DNA from: Toxotes chatareus
Taxonomy: Eukaryota; Chordata; Actinopteri; Toxotidae
Reading direction: 5' to 3'
NCBI GenBank assembly: GCA_016801885.1
Contig: CM028885.1
Location: 20,347,834-20,411,833 of the forward strand
Length of the DNA: 64,000 nt
Under the pieces are notes generated by a model. The model was not told the DNA's origin. It did not search any database and saw nothing but the letters and a program-made list of their open reading frames with translations. Numbering within the stretch: the stretch's first letter is position 1; each line of letters starts with the position of its first letter. Below are positions 1-11,400 of the stretch, in pieces. The translations under genes and the position numbers were made by a program.

Positions 1-135
1 CCGCGTATCCTGGCCTACAGACTGTGTGTGGCACACAGGTTATGCAGGCCTCACTGGAACAGTGGAATCCCACCTTGCACAAGCAGATGGTTTTTTTCTT
101 CTTGCTCTCATGTTCAACAGGCTGAAAGTGTCTAT
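1..135 (-). CDS. cd40: cd40 coding exon 4 (CRD3), cut by window start
   Basis: The acceptor CTTCTTTCAG precedes an exon that enters in phase 1. It encodes NRHFQPVEHESKKKKTIC and then LCKVGFHCSSEACITC and VPHTVCRPGYA. No donor is visible before base 1, so the exon or its border continues outside the window. The lysine run before TIC is more basic than the human equivalent. Confidence 0.88.
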
Positions 136-1640
136 CTGAAAGAAGAATGGACACAGGCTGTAAGTTATGCTACAGAGAACAAAAGTCTGTCCATATATGT
201 ACTGGAACTGTTTTGTCTTGAGGTCTTACTCTCATCACAATACGGCTGTCGCTGACACTTGGATTCGTATGTGTACTTGTCCTGGTATTCATTCTGCCCA
301 CATTCTTCGCACTGAGGATCCAGGCATGTGCTGCGGCTTGACCGGCTCGTGCCTGCAAAACACATTGATGCTTCATAGTAAAATATGCCCAGGCAAATAT
401 GTGATTTAAAGGAATAGTTTAAACATTTTGGGGAATACGTTTTCTGATGCTTGACCAATCGATTAATCGACTAATTGTTTCAGCTCGGCCAGACTGTAGC
501 TTCATATTAACCAAAAAGACAGCAGAGTGGTGTCAATCTTCTCATCTAACTGTCGGCAAGGAAGCAAATAGCTGCATTTCTCACTGTTCCTGTGAAGTGC
601 TGTGGGCTTTGGGATGGACAAAAAATGAAAGTGAAATCCAACAAAGGAAAAAAGGGAAGCAAGCTGAAAGCAAAAGTAAATGGGTTTAGTATCAGTGATG
701 GTGCAGCTTGAGGGTCTTGACCTGTGCTGCCTTTTGCCAGCTTTGTCTCTTATATTCTGTACATTTGATGTTTATTTAGGGTACACATTTAATCTATTCA
801 CACAAAGATAAAAGTATATAGGCAAGTGAATGAGATGCAGCCTGAGTGTCTGTGTTAGTGCAATCCAATGCATCAGGGGTGATAACAGAAATAACACTGT
901 CATAAATATTTTGGGTTTTCATTCAGCAGCAAACTCTGCAGAGAGAGAATGGCTGTATGTACCTGGGCCACACTTTGTGCAGCACTGGCCGTCCACCTCC
1001 TGTTGAGTTACTGGGTCACAAGTTCCCTGAGCAGCTGTGGTCACCTGCAAAACAAGAGGTATGAAACTACTGTAAATAAAGAGCAGTTAAGCCTCATGTT
1101 CTCTGTAGTGACGGTGGGGTTTCTCCGCGATACAGGCAGTTGGCTTACTTCCTCAGAGCGGACTGAGGGGCGTGTCGGAAAGTCCCAAAGATTTTTGCAG
1201 TAAACAGTAAACTCTGAAACCTGGTGACAACATGTGCATTTTTTTCTTTCTTTCTTTCTCTTTACATTTTCGCTATTAATGTCATTATTTCGCGTATCAA
1301 GATTCAGACAAGGTCACGGGTTTTCACTGACAGAGCTGTTCTGTTGCGAGAAAACGAAAGTGAAAGTCGTTTCAAGAGTCGTGCGAACGCACTGCAGTAA
1401 AACGTCCAATTTAGGGCGTTTGACAAAAACACACATAAAAGACGATTAGAATAAACCTGAAATAGGCTGAAATAACGAGGCAGTGACACGGCTGGATAAC
1501 AAAAGTCTAACAGCAGCGACTGTATATCCGGAGCTACGTACAGAGATCTCAGGTCAAAATCGACCCTTTCTACAAGGAAATACGTGAATCAGGTTGCTCA
1601 CCACCAAAGCGCACATCATCGTGATCCACAATAAATGCAT
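1..1640 (-). CDS. cd40: CD40 (TNF receptor superfamily 5), 5' part, four exons, truncated by window edge
   Basis: CD40 is a type I membrane receptor for CD40 ligand on B cells and antigen-presenting cells; it signals through TRAFs. Reading the minus strand, four exons splice in phase: 1640-1602 (signal peptide), 1044-963, 352-230, and 135 to beyond base 1. Every internal border is GT/AG. The product starts MHLLWITMMCALV followed by VTTAAQGTCDP. It then has CRD1 (QCCTKCGPG), CRD2 (CEECGQNEYQDKY, CQRQPYCDEN) and CRD3 (TICLCKVGFHCSSEAC). The last segment matches the mammalian CD40 pattern TICTCEEGWHCTSEAC, which separates CD40 from other TNFRSF members. The rest of CRD3, CRD4, the membrane segment and the tail lie outside the window. 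The gene is divergent from the formin at 5373. An upstream in-frame ATG (A at 1670) exists, but the 1640 start gives the better signal peptide. Confidence 0.9.
230..352 (-). CDS. cd40: cd40 coding exon 3 (end of CRD1, CRD2)
   Basis: This 123-nt exon (phase 1 to phase 1) has a TTTTGCAG acceptor and a GTAAGA donor. The peptide contains STCLDPQCEECGQNEYQ and SKCQRQPYCDE, matching the CD40 CRD2 layout of PCGESEF then HCHQHKYCD. The spacing between the CRD1 cysteines differs slightly from the human protein. Confidence 0.88.
405..595. repeat. Deleted copy of palindromic MITE-like family A (cd40 intron 2)
   Basis: The left end reads AATAGTTTAAACATTTTGGG and the other end carries GGCAAGGAAGCAAATAG, matching both ends of the longer copies at 24605, 28803 and 31543. 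The internal part is largely missing. It lies between cd40 exons 2 and 3. Confidence 0.6.
963..1044 (-). CDS. cd40: cd40 coding exon 2 (CRD1)
   Basis: This 82-nt exon has a TTTTGCAG acceptor and a GTACAT donor; it enters in phase 0 and leaves in phase 1. It encodes VTTAAQGTCDPVTQQ, then EVDGQCCTKCGP. The QCC-x2-C motif is the CRD1 signature shared with mammalian CD40 (QCCSLCQPG). Confidence 0.88.
1350..1367. promoter_or_regulatory. cd40: ISRE/IRF-like element in cd40 intron 1
   Basis: Three GAAANN units follow each other with no gap: GAAAAC, GAAAGT, GAAAGT. Tandem GAAANN is the established core recognised by IRF proteins and by ISGF3. The site lies in intron 1 (1045-1601), about 235-250 bp inside the first coding exon, a common place for enhancer elements. 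Mammalian CD40 is known to be interferon inducible, which fits. Function is inferred from the motif only. Confidence 0.5.
1602..1640 (-). CDS. cd40: cd40 coding exon 1 (signal peptide)
   Basis: The exon has thirteen codons, MHLLWITMMCALV, ending in phase 0 before the donor GTGAGC. The hydrophobic stretch continues into exon 2 (VTTAAQG), giving a conventional cleavable signal peptide ahead of the first cysteine of CRD1. An earlier in-frame ATG ten codons upstream would only add a polar leader. Confidence 0.85.
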
Positions 1641-1755
1641 TGTAGTTCCTTGTGTTGTGTATCGCAGCATATGTTGTTGGATTGTTGCTCTCTGGGTCCA
1701 GACTGTCGCAGTTTTGCTCTTTGCCGTCTTTAAGAGCGCGTAAGCAGAGGCTGAC

Positions 1756-1769
1756 GGGCGGGGTATTTC

Positions 1770-1771
<2 letters not shown>
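1756..1771. promoter_or_regulatory. GC box overlapping a kappaB-like site upstream of cd40
   Basis: GGGCGGGG (1756-1763) is a canonical Sp/KLF GC box. It runs into GGGGTATTTCCC (1760-1771), which resembles a Rel/kappaB site but departs from the strict GGGRNNYYCC pattern by one base. The pair lies about 120-130 bp upstream of the cd40 start codon, in promoter position. Known NF-kappaB control of mammalian CD40 makes it plausible but does not prove it. Confidence 0.35.

Positions 1772-1803
<32 letters not shown>
1772..1803. repeat. (TG)n microsatellite in cd40 upstream region
   Basis: About 16 uninterrupted TG/GT units are followed by a short T run. It sits directly beside the GC box/kappaB-like site, so length polymorphism could alter promoter spacing. 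Confidence 0.95.
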
Positions 1804-1806
<3 letters not shown>

Positions 1807-1904
1807 TTTTCTTGACCATTTCCTGTAAAGTCATATCTCGAACCGTATTTTGGCAGCTGAAATACCCAGGTGTTATGCGACATTGTGCTGGCATATCAGT
1901 ATCT

Positions 1905-2418
1905 CAGCGGTGGAAAATCTTTTGCTTAAGTAAAAAGACTAGAATAGACTTACATTTGTTTTTAACTTAGTAGAAAATAAATAAATAAATTACCATGTAC
2001 AAATTTTACTTATTGTATCAAAAGTAAAAGTACTACAAATGGAGGAGAATCGCCGATTTTAGTGTTACAATACAACATAATATGTTATTCATTTTGTATT
2101 AGTGATGCTTGCTGCAGCTCTTGTTGTTGTCAGAGGTGCAGGAAATTTTCAGTACTTTCCTTTAGAGTCGGTTTGTGGCATATACCGCAACGCCTTGTAT
2201 CTAATAAATCCATTGTCTGTTTCTAAACTCTGTAAACTCTTAACACTTACAAAGTAGCTGTGAATTACAAGGTATAGGCCACAGCAAAATGTGCAACATC
2301 ACCATTTGCAAGCTGTGAAGCAGAAGTATCAAGAAGCAAAAAAGCAAATTTGAAGTATATCAGAAATGTACGTAAGGATAGTACCTGAATGAGTGTAAAT
2401 GGTTCAGTTCAGCCACTG
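1905..2418. mobile_element. hAT-like non-autonomous element, diverged copy
   Basis: The element begins CAGCGGTGG and soon shows the AAGTAAAA motifs seen in the intact copy at 13173-13812. It ends near CAGCCACTG, an imperfect inverted match to the start. No clear 8-bp target duplication is visible. It lies upstream of cd40, between it and the formin. Confidence 0.5.
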
Positions 2419-5372
2419 TTGTACTGTTTAAAAGGATAATAAATAAAAGCTTTTGTTTGCCTCTTACTACAACATGTCCACAGAATATTAAAAAAAAAAA
2501 AAAAACCACACAGTCAAAGTTGTGTCAATTCTTAGGAATCTTATAATAGGATGAGATTTGTTGTTTTCATTGTTCTGGTCCACACCCCCTTTCATTCTGA
2601 CGTGGAGAGTGAAATCCCACGAGTTATAAAGGGATTCCCCATCAAGCTGTCATGAGAAGTGATTTTCCCACATGGTCACGGTGCTGGAGAGGAAGCTCAT
2701 CTGTTGCCTCTGTGTGGTGAATAGTCAAGAGCTTTCCTCTGTAAACCTACTGCCCACTTGATCCAGTGAGCTCTGGGGCTATTTGTTTTATTTATTTATT
2801 TATTTATGTATTTGTAAAACCGAGTCTGGCTGCTATGTTCAGTATTTGTGCAGTTAAGACACAGGTGCTCCTAATTTCTGATCAGCCTTTCCTTGCTGGA
2901 AATTCCAAATGATTTTGTTTAATGTCTTTTTTTTGTGCCCATATTAAAACAAAATCATTTTAGTTCACATTTTTTTGTGGATGTTGTCATGTCCTTGTCT
3001 ACAATCATATCAAAAATGATTCATATCACTGCAGCAGTAATAGTGAAATAATTAAATCATTACCTCAGGTTTTATAAAATACTGCTTCAATCACAGACTT
3101 TACGAAGCCTAATTTCCTGATTGTGTAATCTGTAATTCTCGACACTTGACAATTGAAAAAAAAAAAATCAAGTTGGATTAAGGTGAATTCTCCTCCCACT
3201 GAGAACACATGACCTCCCATTACAGGGCTGCCACATGAGATCTAAATGTCATAACAGGACTTGGAGACTTTAGATTTCATTTTTGTTTGTTTGTTTTTCC
3301 CCTCTAAATGGTTTCTTTTCAGCAATTGTGCTGACATTTTCTTACTCACTTACCTTTTGGGTGCTAACCCTGCCCTATTGAAATTCTTTACTACCCATTT
3401 TGGCATCTGTATTGAATAATATATACAAACGTAAAATCTAAAATGTGTTCATCCTACTCATGTGCCTCTCTGTTCTTACACAAAATATGAACTTGTTTTA
3501 TTTCTTTTGATGATTTTTTGAGAATTCAATACTTAAAATCCAACATCAGTCAATAGACTTCTCATGAAAGGTTCTGCGCAGTATTGCTGAAATTCTTCTG
3601 AATTTCTCTTCATTAATAAGGTGTGAAACTATGCTGTTGTAGATGATAATCCACCTTTCATGGGTGAATTCCCCGAGTGTAACAGTGCTAAATGTGGTGA
3701 TATTTGCTGTCACTGATAATAAACTCTGCTTCCTTGTTAATTCATAGGCAAATTATTGAAGCACAGTCCAAACTTTCCACTAAACAGTGTCTACAACATG
3801 GTAATATATTCACATGCGTTAAAAAAAAAAAACAGCAACAACTTTAACTGACATCTTCACTAAATTACCAGAAAAATCCAATGCAAAGTGAAGGAGTCAT
3901 GTTATTTACATTAATATCACATTGCCTGGGAATCATGTCACTTGTCACAGAATTCAACCAGATTCTGTTTCTGCTATGTTTTTTCCCCACATAAGTTTTG
4001 ATGTGAACATATTCTCTGTCCTCTTAATGATCTTTTCACCTACGTTGTTTACACTGGTTGTTGTAATAATTTGTGTAACTGAACTTCAGAATATGAGAAT
4101 AATAAGACAAATACACAACAGACCCATAGTCTGTTACAAATGAATACTTTGATTGAATTTTATAAATCTTTTTTATTTATTTATTTGTATAAATCAGGAC
4201 TGTGGTTTGCTTGTCTCTTAGCTGTCACATGTGGGTAATTCAGTTAGTCCCATTTAAATGCAGCCATGATAGAGGAAGACCCCTGCTAAAGGTGACTAGC
4301 TTTAGTTTAGCAGATCTCATTAGCTGTCATCTTGAATCACATATCTAAACATATTAACTTATAAATGTATGCATTATCTATATTTTCATATATGTATAAA
4401 TAGCAGACAGACTGACCTATCAGAATAGATATAATTACATCTCATACAGACAGACAGGAAATTATGAAAATATCACTATTTATTTTTGGAGAAAAAAAGC
4501 GAGAACACATTTCGTTTGTGGATGCTGGAAGTCCCCCTTGCATTCTGTGAAGATTATTCTAAGGCAGAGTGGGTTATCTCGGTGTGGGTTCCATGGCAAT
4601 CACCCTTTCAGGGTAAAATAAATTCACCCAAAACAGCAAAATTAAGGCATTATAATCTTTGTATCTGTCAGCGCAGTTTGTGGGGCAGCTTGACAAATGC
4701 TGTGTGCCTCTGTAGGGCTGCACATGGATTTCAATCCAGTCTATCAAGGGAAAACTCTTTAGAAGAACATGCTGAAAAGTTCTGGCTGCAAAAGCAACTT
4801 GCTGCTTTTTAAGTTTGCAGGTGACTTTACCTGTATTTTCCTTAACATAGTTACATTAAAATGAAGCTGTCTTACTGTCGTATTCAGGCTGCTTATACTT
4901 CAGGTGAGAAGACAACTACATTATAAGTATGAACCCATGAGAAGTTAAAGAACTTTTTTAATGAGAGATGTAAAATGTGCTACTGTATTGTGTTGTATTA
5001 TTGTGCATTTTGTGAAGGGGCTACAGGCTTGCTAGCGCTCTCTCCTGGATAAAAGAAGGTGAGCAACAGGCTTGCAGTGCATTGTGCTGCAAGTGGTGAC
5101 ATGTAAACTGACTGGAAGTGTTTGCTGCCTTGACGGCTGCGTTGCTGTGGGCGTGGCTGAGGAACCACAGGCTGCTTTACCTGGAAGAATGTAACCTGAG
5201 CCGGGAGAGGGCGGCAGCAGAAAGCGACACAAATCACAGTGATTTTCCTTCTCACCAGCCAGAGAAGCAGACCTCTAAGTTTTGTCTGACAAATAAGACA
5301 GTTTTTCTTTGCATCTTCGCTATAACAGAGAAACAGTGGTTGCATGGATTTTTGTGTGAAAGCTGGGAGATT
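2419..5372. other. Intergenic/5' flank between cd40 and the formin
   Basis: No coding exon was recognised. The stretch is AT-rich with a (TTTA)n patch near 2788-2811, several poly-A or poly-T runs, and fragments of dispersed repeats. Bases 5118-5372 are open in frame with the formin start but contain no in-frame ATG, so they are read as 5'UTR or upstream sequence. Confidence 0.6.
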
Positions 5373-5447
5373 ATGATGCCAAATTCAGGATCCAAGAAGA
5401 AAGACAATCTATCCAGAATGGACAGATACATTGAGGACTTGCCAAAG
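5373..5447 (+). CDS. Formin exon 1 (start)
   Basis: Two consecutive ATGs (5373 and 5376) open the reading frame MMPNSGSKKKDNLSRMDRY and the exon ends IEDLPK before donor GTAAGA. These are the first in-frame ATGs after a long open but ATG-less leader, so translation probably starts here. The peptide is basic and polar. Confidence 0.75.
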
Positions 5448-8400
5448 GTAAGATTTCAGTTCATGCACTTAGACAAGAAAGCCAGCATCAGGCAGTAAGT
5501 TATTTTAACAGCAAGTGCCAGACTCTAATTTACCATCTATAAAAGTGTTAAATAAATATTTCTACGAATGAGTCACTAATTAACAGCTGCTTTACTGTAT
5601 GAGTGGTTCCAGAGAAAACAGCCCTCTCACTTTCACTGACGTCAAGTCCGTCAAGCAAGAGGAGACAAAGTTTTGGTACCGTTTATAGGAGTCTGTCAAG
5701 CATTTTTTTACTTCCTCAATTCAGCCTGACGTCCCTGCTGTTTGTAGTTCCCCATAACAGGAGCACTCACTTACTCAGAATCGACAGACACTGACTTATT
5801 TAAGGAAGGCAGCATGTTCCAGTAATCAGATACAGATTCTGATTGTGCTTTGCACCAGAGCGGTTCCTCCTTACTGTTCCACTGAGCTGAGACTGACACA
5901 TGCTGGCATCTGTTGCTACTGTGTAAAGCAGGGAAGCACCATCCAATCCCACCTCTCTTATCAACCATCATGCTTATCTATAAGAACATCTCACAGGTAC
6001 TTCACTGAAGTGCTGGGACGCCAAACACTGCATGAAAGCTAAACGACTGAATGTTGTGATTTCAGCTGAGCAATGAGATGCAGCTGAGCATCATGAACAA
6101 GGTGAAGAACGGAGAGTTGTCCATCGAGGATGCTCTGAACCAGGCCCGGAAAGACCGGGACCAGCTGATCAAACAGCAGAGCCTGTCTGAAGAGGTACCA
6201 ACATTTCAAACCAAGCTTCCTCAAAACTTCCTAAAATCGGATTCCAAAATTCTCATGACATGACATCAGTTAGCGTTTCCATGTTTAGGAAACCGTGCCG
6301 CCTAAAAACTACAAATTGTTGTTTGTAATTTGAAACAAACAAAATGCAGTGTGTTAATTAGTGAGCTTTGGAGGTGTTGGTAGGGAGGATTTTAGCAGAC
6401 TAGCTTTTTTCCCCCTGCCACCAGCTCCTTAGCACACAGACGTAACTCATTTAACTCTGTGTCTTTCTCACAGAGTCAGTTTAAAGACATTATTTACATC
6501 CTATATCGCTTTGTGAATGACCTAATTGGAAACAAGGAAACCTGTTTTTTTTTTTTTTTTTGACAGACTTGCTCACCCACATGTGTGTTGTCTTCTGCTC
6601 TTTAAACATTGTTGTGTTAATAAGCTGCTCAGCCTGCTGGATCGGTTTTTAAATAAATCTGTCTCTGGCCAGTTTGATTTACCCAAAGGAATGAACAAGG
6701 TATCTTTTGTTCTATGCCTTAGCAGGAAATAGTCCGTGGACAAATTACCCTTTTACATTGCCATGTTATGATCCTACCTATTGTTCATTAGAAGGTGTTT
6801 TCCCATTGAGAGTTCATGTCTGACATCTGGGATTTTTTTGTTTTGTTTTTGGCTGCAGGAACCCTCACAGTACAACTTCAGTGTTCATAAGCACAGCCAT
6901 TATAGGTGGCAGAAGCGTGTTCTTCAGGTGAGTCGAAAAACTAAACTAAAATAGAAGAAAAACAAACAAGACAGCTTCAATAAAACATTACGTATTATAA
7001 ACTGCACAGAGGTAGGATTTGTTGTAGGACTGTTGTATTACTGAATTAGCTTGAGTGAGGTTCGCCTATTAAACTGGCAACTAAGTGTATATACTGCACT
7101 ACTGCTTTAATACCCTAACTTAAACACTGTCATTGTGACCATCCAGATTGACTTCAAGACCAAAATGCTGTGCAGCATAGAGAAAGGCATCATCAAGCGG
7201 CAGCTTCCGTTCTCCATCGTCAAGAGTTGTGATGATGGAGTCGGCTCCAGGTTCTCCATTTCCTTTAAAGGACATCATGACTATGAATTGGAGGCCACAT
7301 CACGGGAAGACAAACACAAGGTGAATTCTCAGAGGCTACATTTAAACCACTGGGCCTGTTGTTAAAATAAGAAAGAGGAAGTTAAATGCAGTAGTTAAGA
7401 TGAGGAATGATGTGATTTTTTTTTTTCAAACAGATAATGCAACTTGTGAATCATATCATTTATGGGAACATATACAGTGATCCCAATGAGGGGATTTCCG
7501 AAACTCGTCAGCAGCCTCGAGCAACACAGAGCCTTCGGGAAGGCGTCTTGTTACTACACAGAGGAGGCCTGGCGTCATTCAGATGGGTGAAGTACGGATG
7601 TATCCTTGTTGTAGTAGCACTGGTGCTATTCAAAAGCTACACAACAGATGAGCAGCACAGTCAGTGATGAGAAATAATTTGTGGCTACATGTTCACATCC
7701 ACATTCTCAGTTACAAAAACATACTATGATTTAACTTGACAAATCCTTTCCTGAATCAGGACAGTGGTTCACTTCCATGCTACATGTGGATTCTGAGCAG
7801 GGTTTGAGTTCATGTTGTGATCAAACTGGAGAAGTGACAAGCTTAACGATCCTCTGCAGACAAATACTTAATTTATGTGACTTAAATTATGTGTCTGATA
7901 TAACATTTTTCCAGTGGAAGGTTCAATTATCTACTTAGAAATTCTTTAAATTACATCTGCTCATTCTGTCTCATTGAAAATCCAGCATCCACCATCGATC
8001 TTCAGATACATTTAATTTCAAAAGTTCACAAAAGTACAAGACACAAGTCCACTCTCAGCGTATATGCACTGGTGGCTTCAAGTTTCCACATCACACTTGT
8101 GTAAGCTGCATACTGGATCACAATGGGCTTTCAAGCTTGTTGTGACGTCACAAAATCATGTGTGTACATGTCTTCAACTCCGATTTTAGGTGAGCACAGA
8201 AAAACTTTCTCCCTTCAGCACATGAACATGAAAACAGCCTTCTAGTACCAAACTCTGCTCATGCAGAGTTCTGCACAGTGAAGCTCAAGTGAAATAACAA
8301 TAAATAAACAATAACTAAGCCCATTTTTGAGTTTAAAGTATAGTCTAAAAGTAGGTATGCAGACTAAAAAATGCTTGCGGGGCAGCAGCAGGGGGAGACA

Positions 8401-11400
8401 GCCAGCCAGGCTCTGCCCAGAGGTAAAAAAAAATGCAGCTACCAGAACCTCTGAAGCTCACTAATTTACTTATTCCTGTTTTTTTTAATATGTTTAAAAA
8501 CCATAATGTGAATCTGCACAGCCAGGAAACAGTTCTAGCACATAGCTCCCCATAAAATCAGACTTAACTGTTGTCTGCATGGCACATCTAATCCATCTGC
8601 TCACCTGTTCCTCATTCCCCACATCACACCACTCAGTGTGTGTATACCACTTAATTTCTACCTGCACCCTGACAGGTTGGCAGTGTTGCCTTATGCCTTT
8701 GCATTCCAGTGACTGTACCTGAGCCTGTATCTGTATCAGCATCTGCGTCTGTAAGGCGGAAGAAGTTTTCACTTCCTTTGGAGCAACAAGTAAAAGTCCT
8801 TCTTTCCTTCGTTCATCGTGACCAAAGCTGTCAAATAAACGTCGTGGAGCGGAAGTATAAAGTAGCATAAAAGGACATGACCTGCTCTTTGTACCCGTAA
8901 GCCTGTTATCACCCATCTTTTAAAGAAGAGTTCCTCTAACTGAACCTGTTCTGGTTGGGCGTCTACATTTGGGTCCTCTTCCTTGTTTTCTCATAACACT
9001 TCTCACAACAATAAGTTGTCAGTCAGTGATCTGTAGAGGAGGCAGGAGGATTTTCAAGCTAGCTGTTTTCAGCATCACTCGTTCGTCATTTCGTTGCAGA
9101 TACGAGGTCCAGCTTCACCCGGGCCAGTTAACACTGGTCCCCATCAGGTGTCAGGGCCCTGCCAACGGCGAGGTGACATCCTTGGCGGCACCCGTGTCCG
9201 TTGTGATTCACCTGTCAGACGGTGGCACCAGCGTACAGGCACCTCGCAGCTCGGACTCTTTCACCCTGATCACCCACAAAAACGAGTACCAGTGAGTGAG
9301 GGTTTCTGTTATGACGCAGCCTTGTCTGAGTGATAGTCTTACATCCGCTAATAAGGGTGGTTTGATTTATTGCAGATTCAAGGTGCCTGTGTCAGATCAA
9401 AGCAGTGCCCAAGAGACTGTCCAGAGCGAGCGAGACGCTTGGGTCCAAGCCATTGACCAACTGTGTTCCGAGTGGAAGAGGAAGTCCAATGGCAAACACA
9501 TGTTTGTGGAAACCAAGAGCCAGCAGAATCTCAGAACAGACGAAGACACAGAGGACACCAATACAGATCTCGAGTCAAGCGGTGAATTTAATGGAGGAAC
9601 GTGACTGTCACTTGTCCTCCAGTTGAACATGGAAATGCAGATCCCACTTCCAGCAATGGAGACCATTTATCAGCTGGTTATACGAAGCCTCTTCCGAAAC
9701 CTCGCCAACCTAGGAAAGATGCTGCTGAAGTTATTGGACCTGACATTTTGCCTCCCGTCCCGTCGCCAACCTCTCCCGGTGTTGTTCCCTTATCTTCACC
9801 CACCTCTCCTTCACCCTCGCCCCCCCATACTCCCCTCACATCGTCCTCCACAGTCCCAGAGTCTCTTAAAAATGATTTGGTCTCATCAGTTGTGAAAAAG
9901 CCTTCACCCCCTAGCATCCCAGCCCCCCCGCCTTTACCCATCAAAGTCAGGACAATGTCAAGAAAAACACGCACCAAGGCTTTCCACTGGGACCTAGTCA
10001 GCTCAGAGAAGGTAACACATCACTTTTCACTTTAAACTTTATTCATCAGAAGACACAAAATTACCATATTTTCACAGTTAAGTATAAAACTTACAAAGGG
10101 TCTTATTAGTGTGAATTATTCATGATTAAAAGCAGTGTGTTGTTATTTTGGCAAACACAGAAAGGTCAGTTTCAGCTTAGCTTCTCTTCATTATTCCTCA
10201 TATTGCATCATTGTTGGGAATTATTCCTTGTTTTGTCTGTCAGTTATTCCTTCCCCAGTGTTGCTCCTTTGTAATGTTAACATTGATTTCCTCATAAAAT
10301 GGAGTGTCTCAGTACTGAATTAATTTGTTTCTTGGCAGATTGCAAAATCATTTTGGATACAAGAAAGCACAGCGAGGATTGAAATAGACACATCACGCTT
10401 GTACGAGCAATTTGCCGTTAAAGATCTGGGGACTTTTGGTGCGGCTGAGCAGACTAATACCCAGCATATTATGCTCAACCAGAAGATTGCACACAACTTC
10501 AGTGAGTAGCCCAACAATGAATATGTTACTGAATGTTTTGGTGAAGCTGCTTATAAATATTGTCCTCTCTAACAGACAATTTTCAGCATTTTAGGAGGGA
10601 TACAAAACGTTCTCACAAAAATAACAAGTACTGTTTCCACGTGATAATGAAAATCCATTCTTCTTGATTAAGCCAAATAAAGGTTCTCATTCCTGCAGTG
10701 AATTAGAAGTTCTGGTGTGAAATAAACTCACTCATTTCATAACCACCAGAGGGAGGCAACACACATAAAAAGTAAACAGGACATCTGCAGAAACAGTGGT
10801 CGTGTCAGGCTCCTTAGTTTTCATAAATTAGACTTTAATTGCCCAATTAAAAGGAAGCTGACCTGAGAACTCGTTTAGGGAGGGTCTATAAATGCTGTCA
10901 TTTCGCTCCTTTTTTAGAATAATGGCTGAAACTCGAACGATGTTGAGGCAGCAGTAAAGCAGACAGATGGATGTTCCTCATATTTGTCTGCAGGGGGCAG
11001 TGTGTCACCAATCCAGCCGTGCCACAACTGCCCATGCAACCTGCAGATCCATTGTGAAGTGGAACATATTCTATTTCTTATCTAATGGCTTTTCACTTTT
11101 GATTAACTGAGTGTATGTGGTTTGTATATTTCAAGACCCAAGCCAGGGGAGAGCATTTCAGAAGCTTCCTCTCACAGGTCGTCCATGAGGCACAGACACT
11201 GTGAAGTGATACAGATGTGGTGGTGGGCTGCTAAATGGGATCAGAGTGACTGTGCAGACTGGCAACATAATTAGAGTTCACACATTCATAAAATATGGAT
11301 AGGGGATCTAAGCGACAACGACAGCGATTTCACTAACATTCTGAGTTTGTGCTCCTCCCTGACCTGGAAACTTTGGTTGTGTCTGGAGCAGGAGCTGAGT

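Noticed and set aside
5118..5372. Upstream extension of formin exon 1 (open, in frame)
   Set aside because: It has no in-frame ATG before 5373 and its composition does not look like a formin N-terminus; treated as 5'UTR or flank.
9094..9333. Alternative frame through formin exon 6 (IRGPASPGPVNTG)
   Set aside because: It is used only if the GTGAAG donor of exon 5 is chosen. The other frame gives a PH domain that continues into exon 7.
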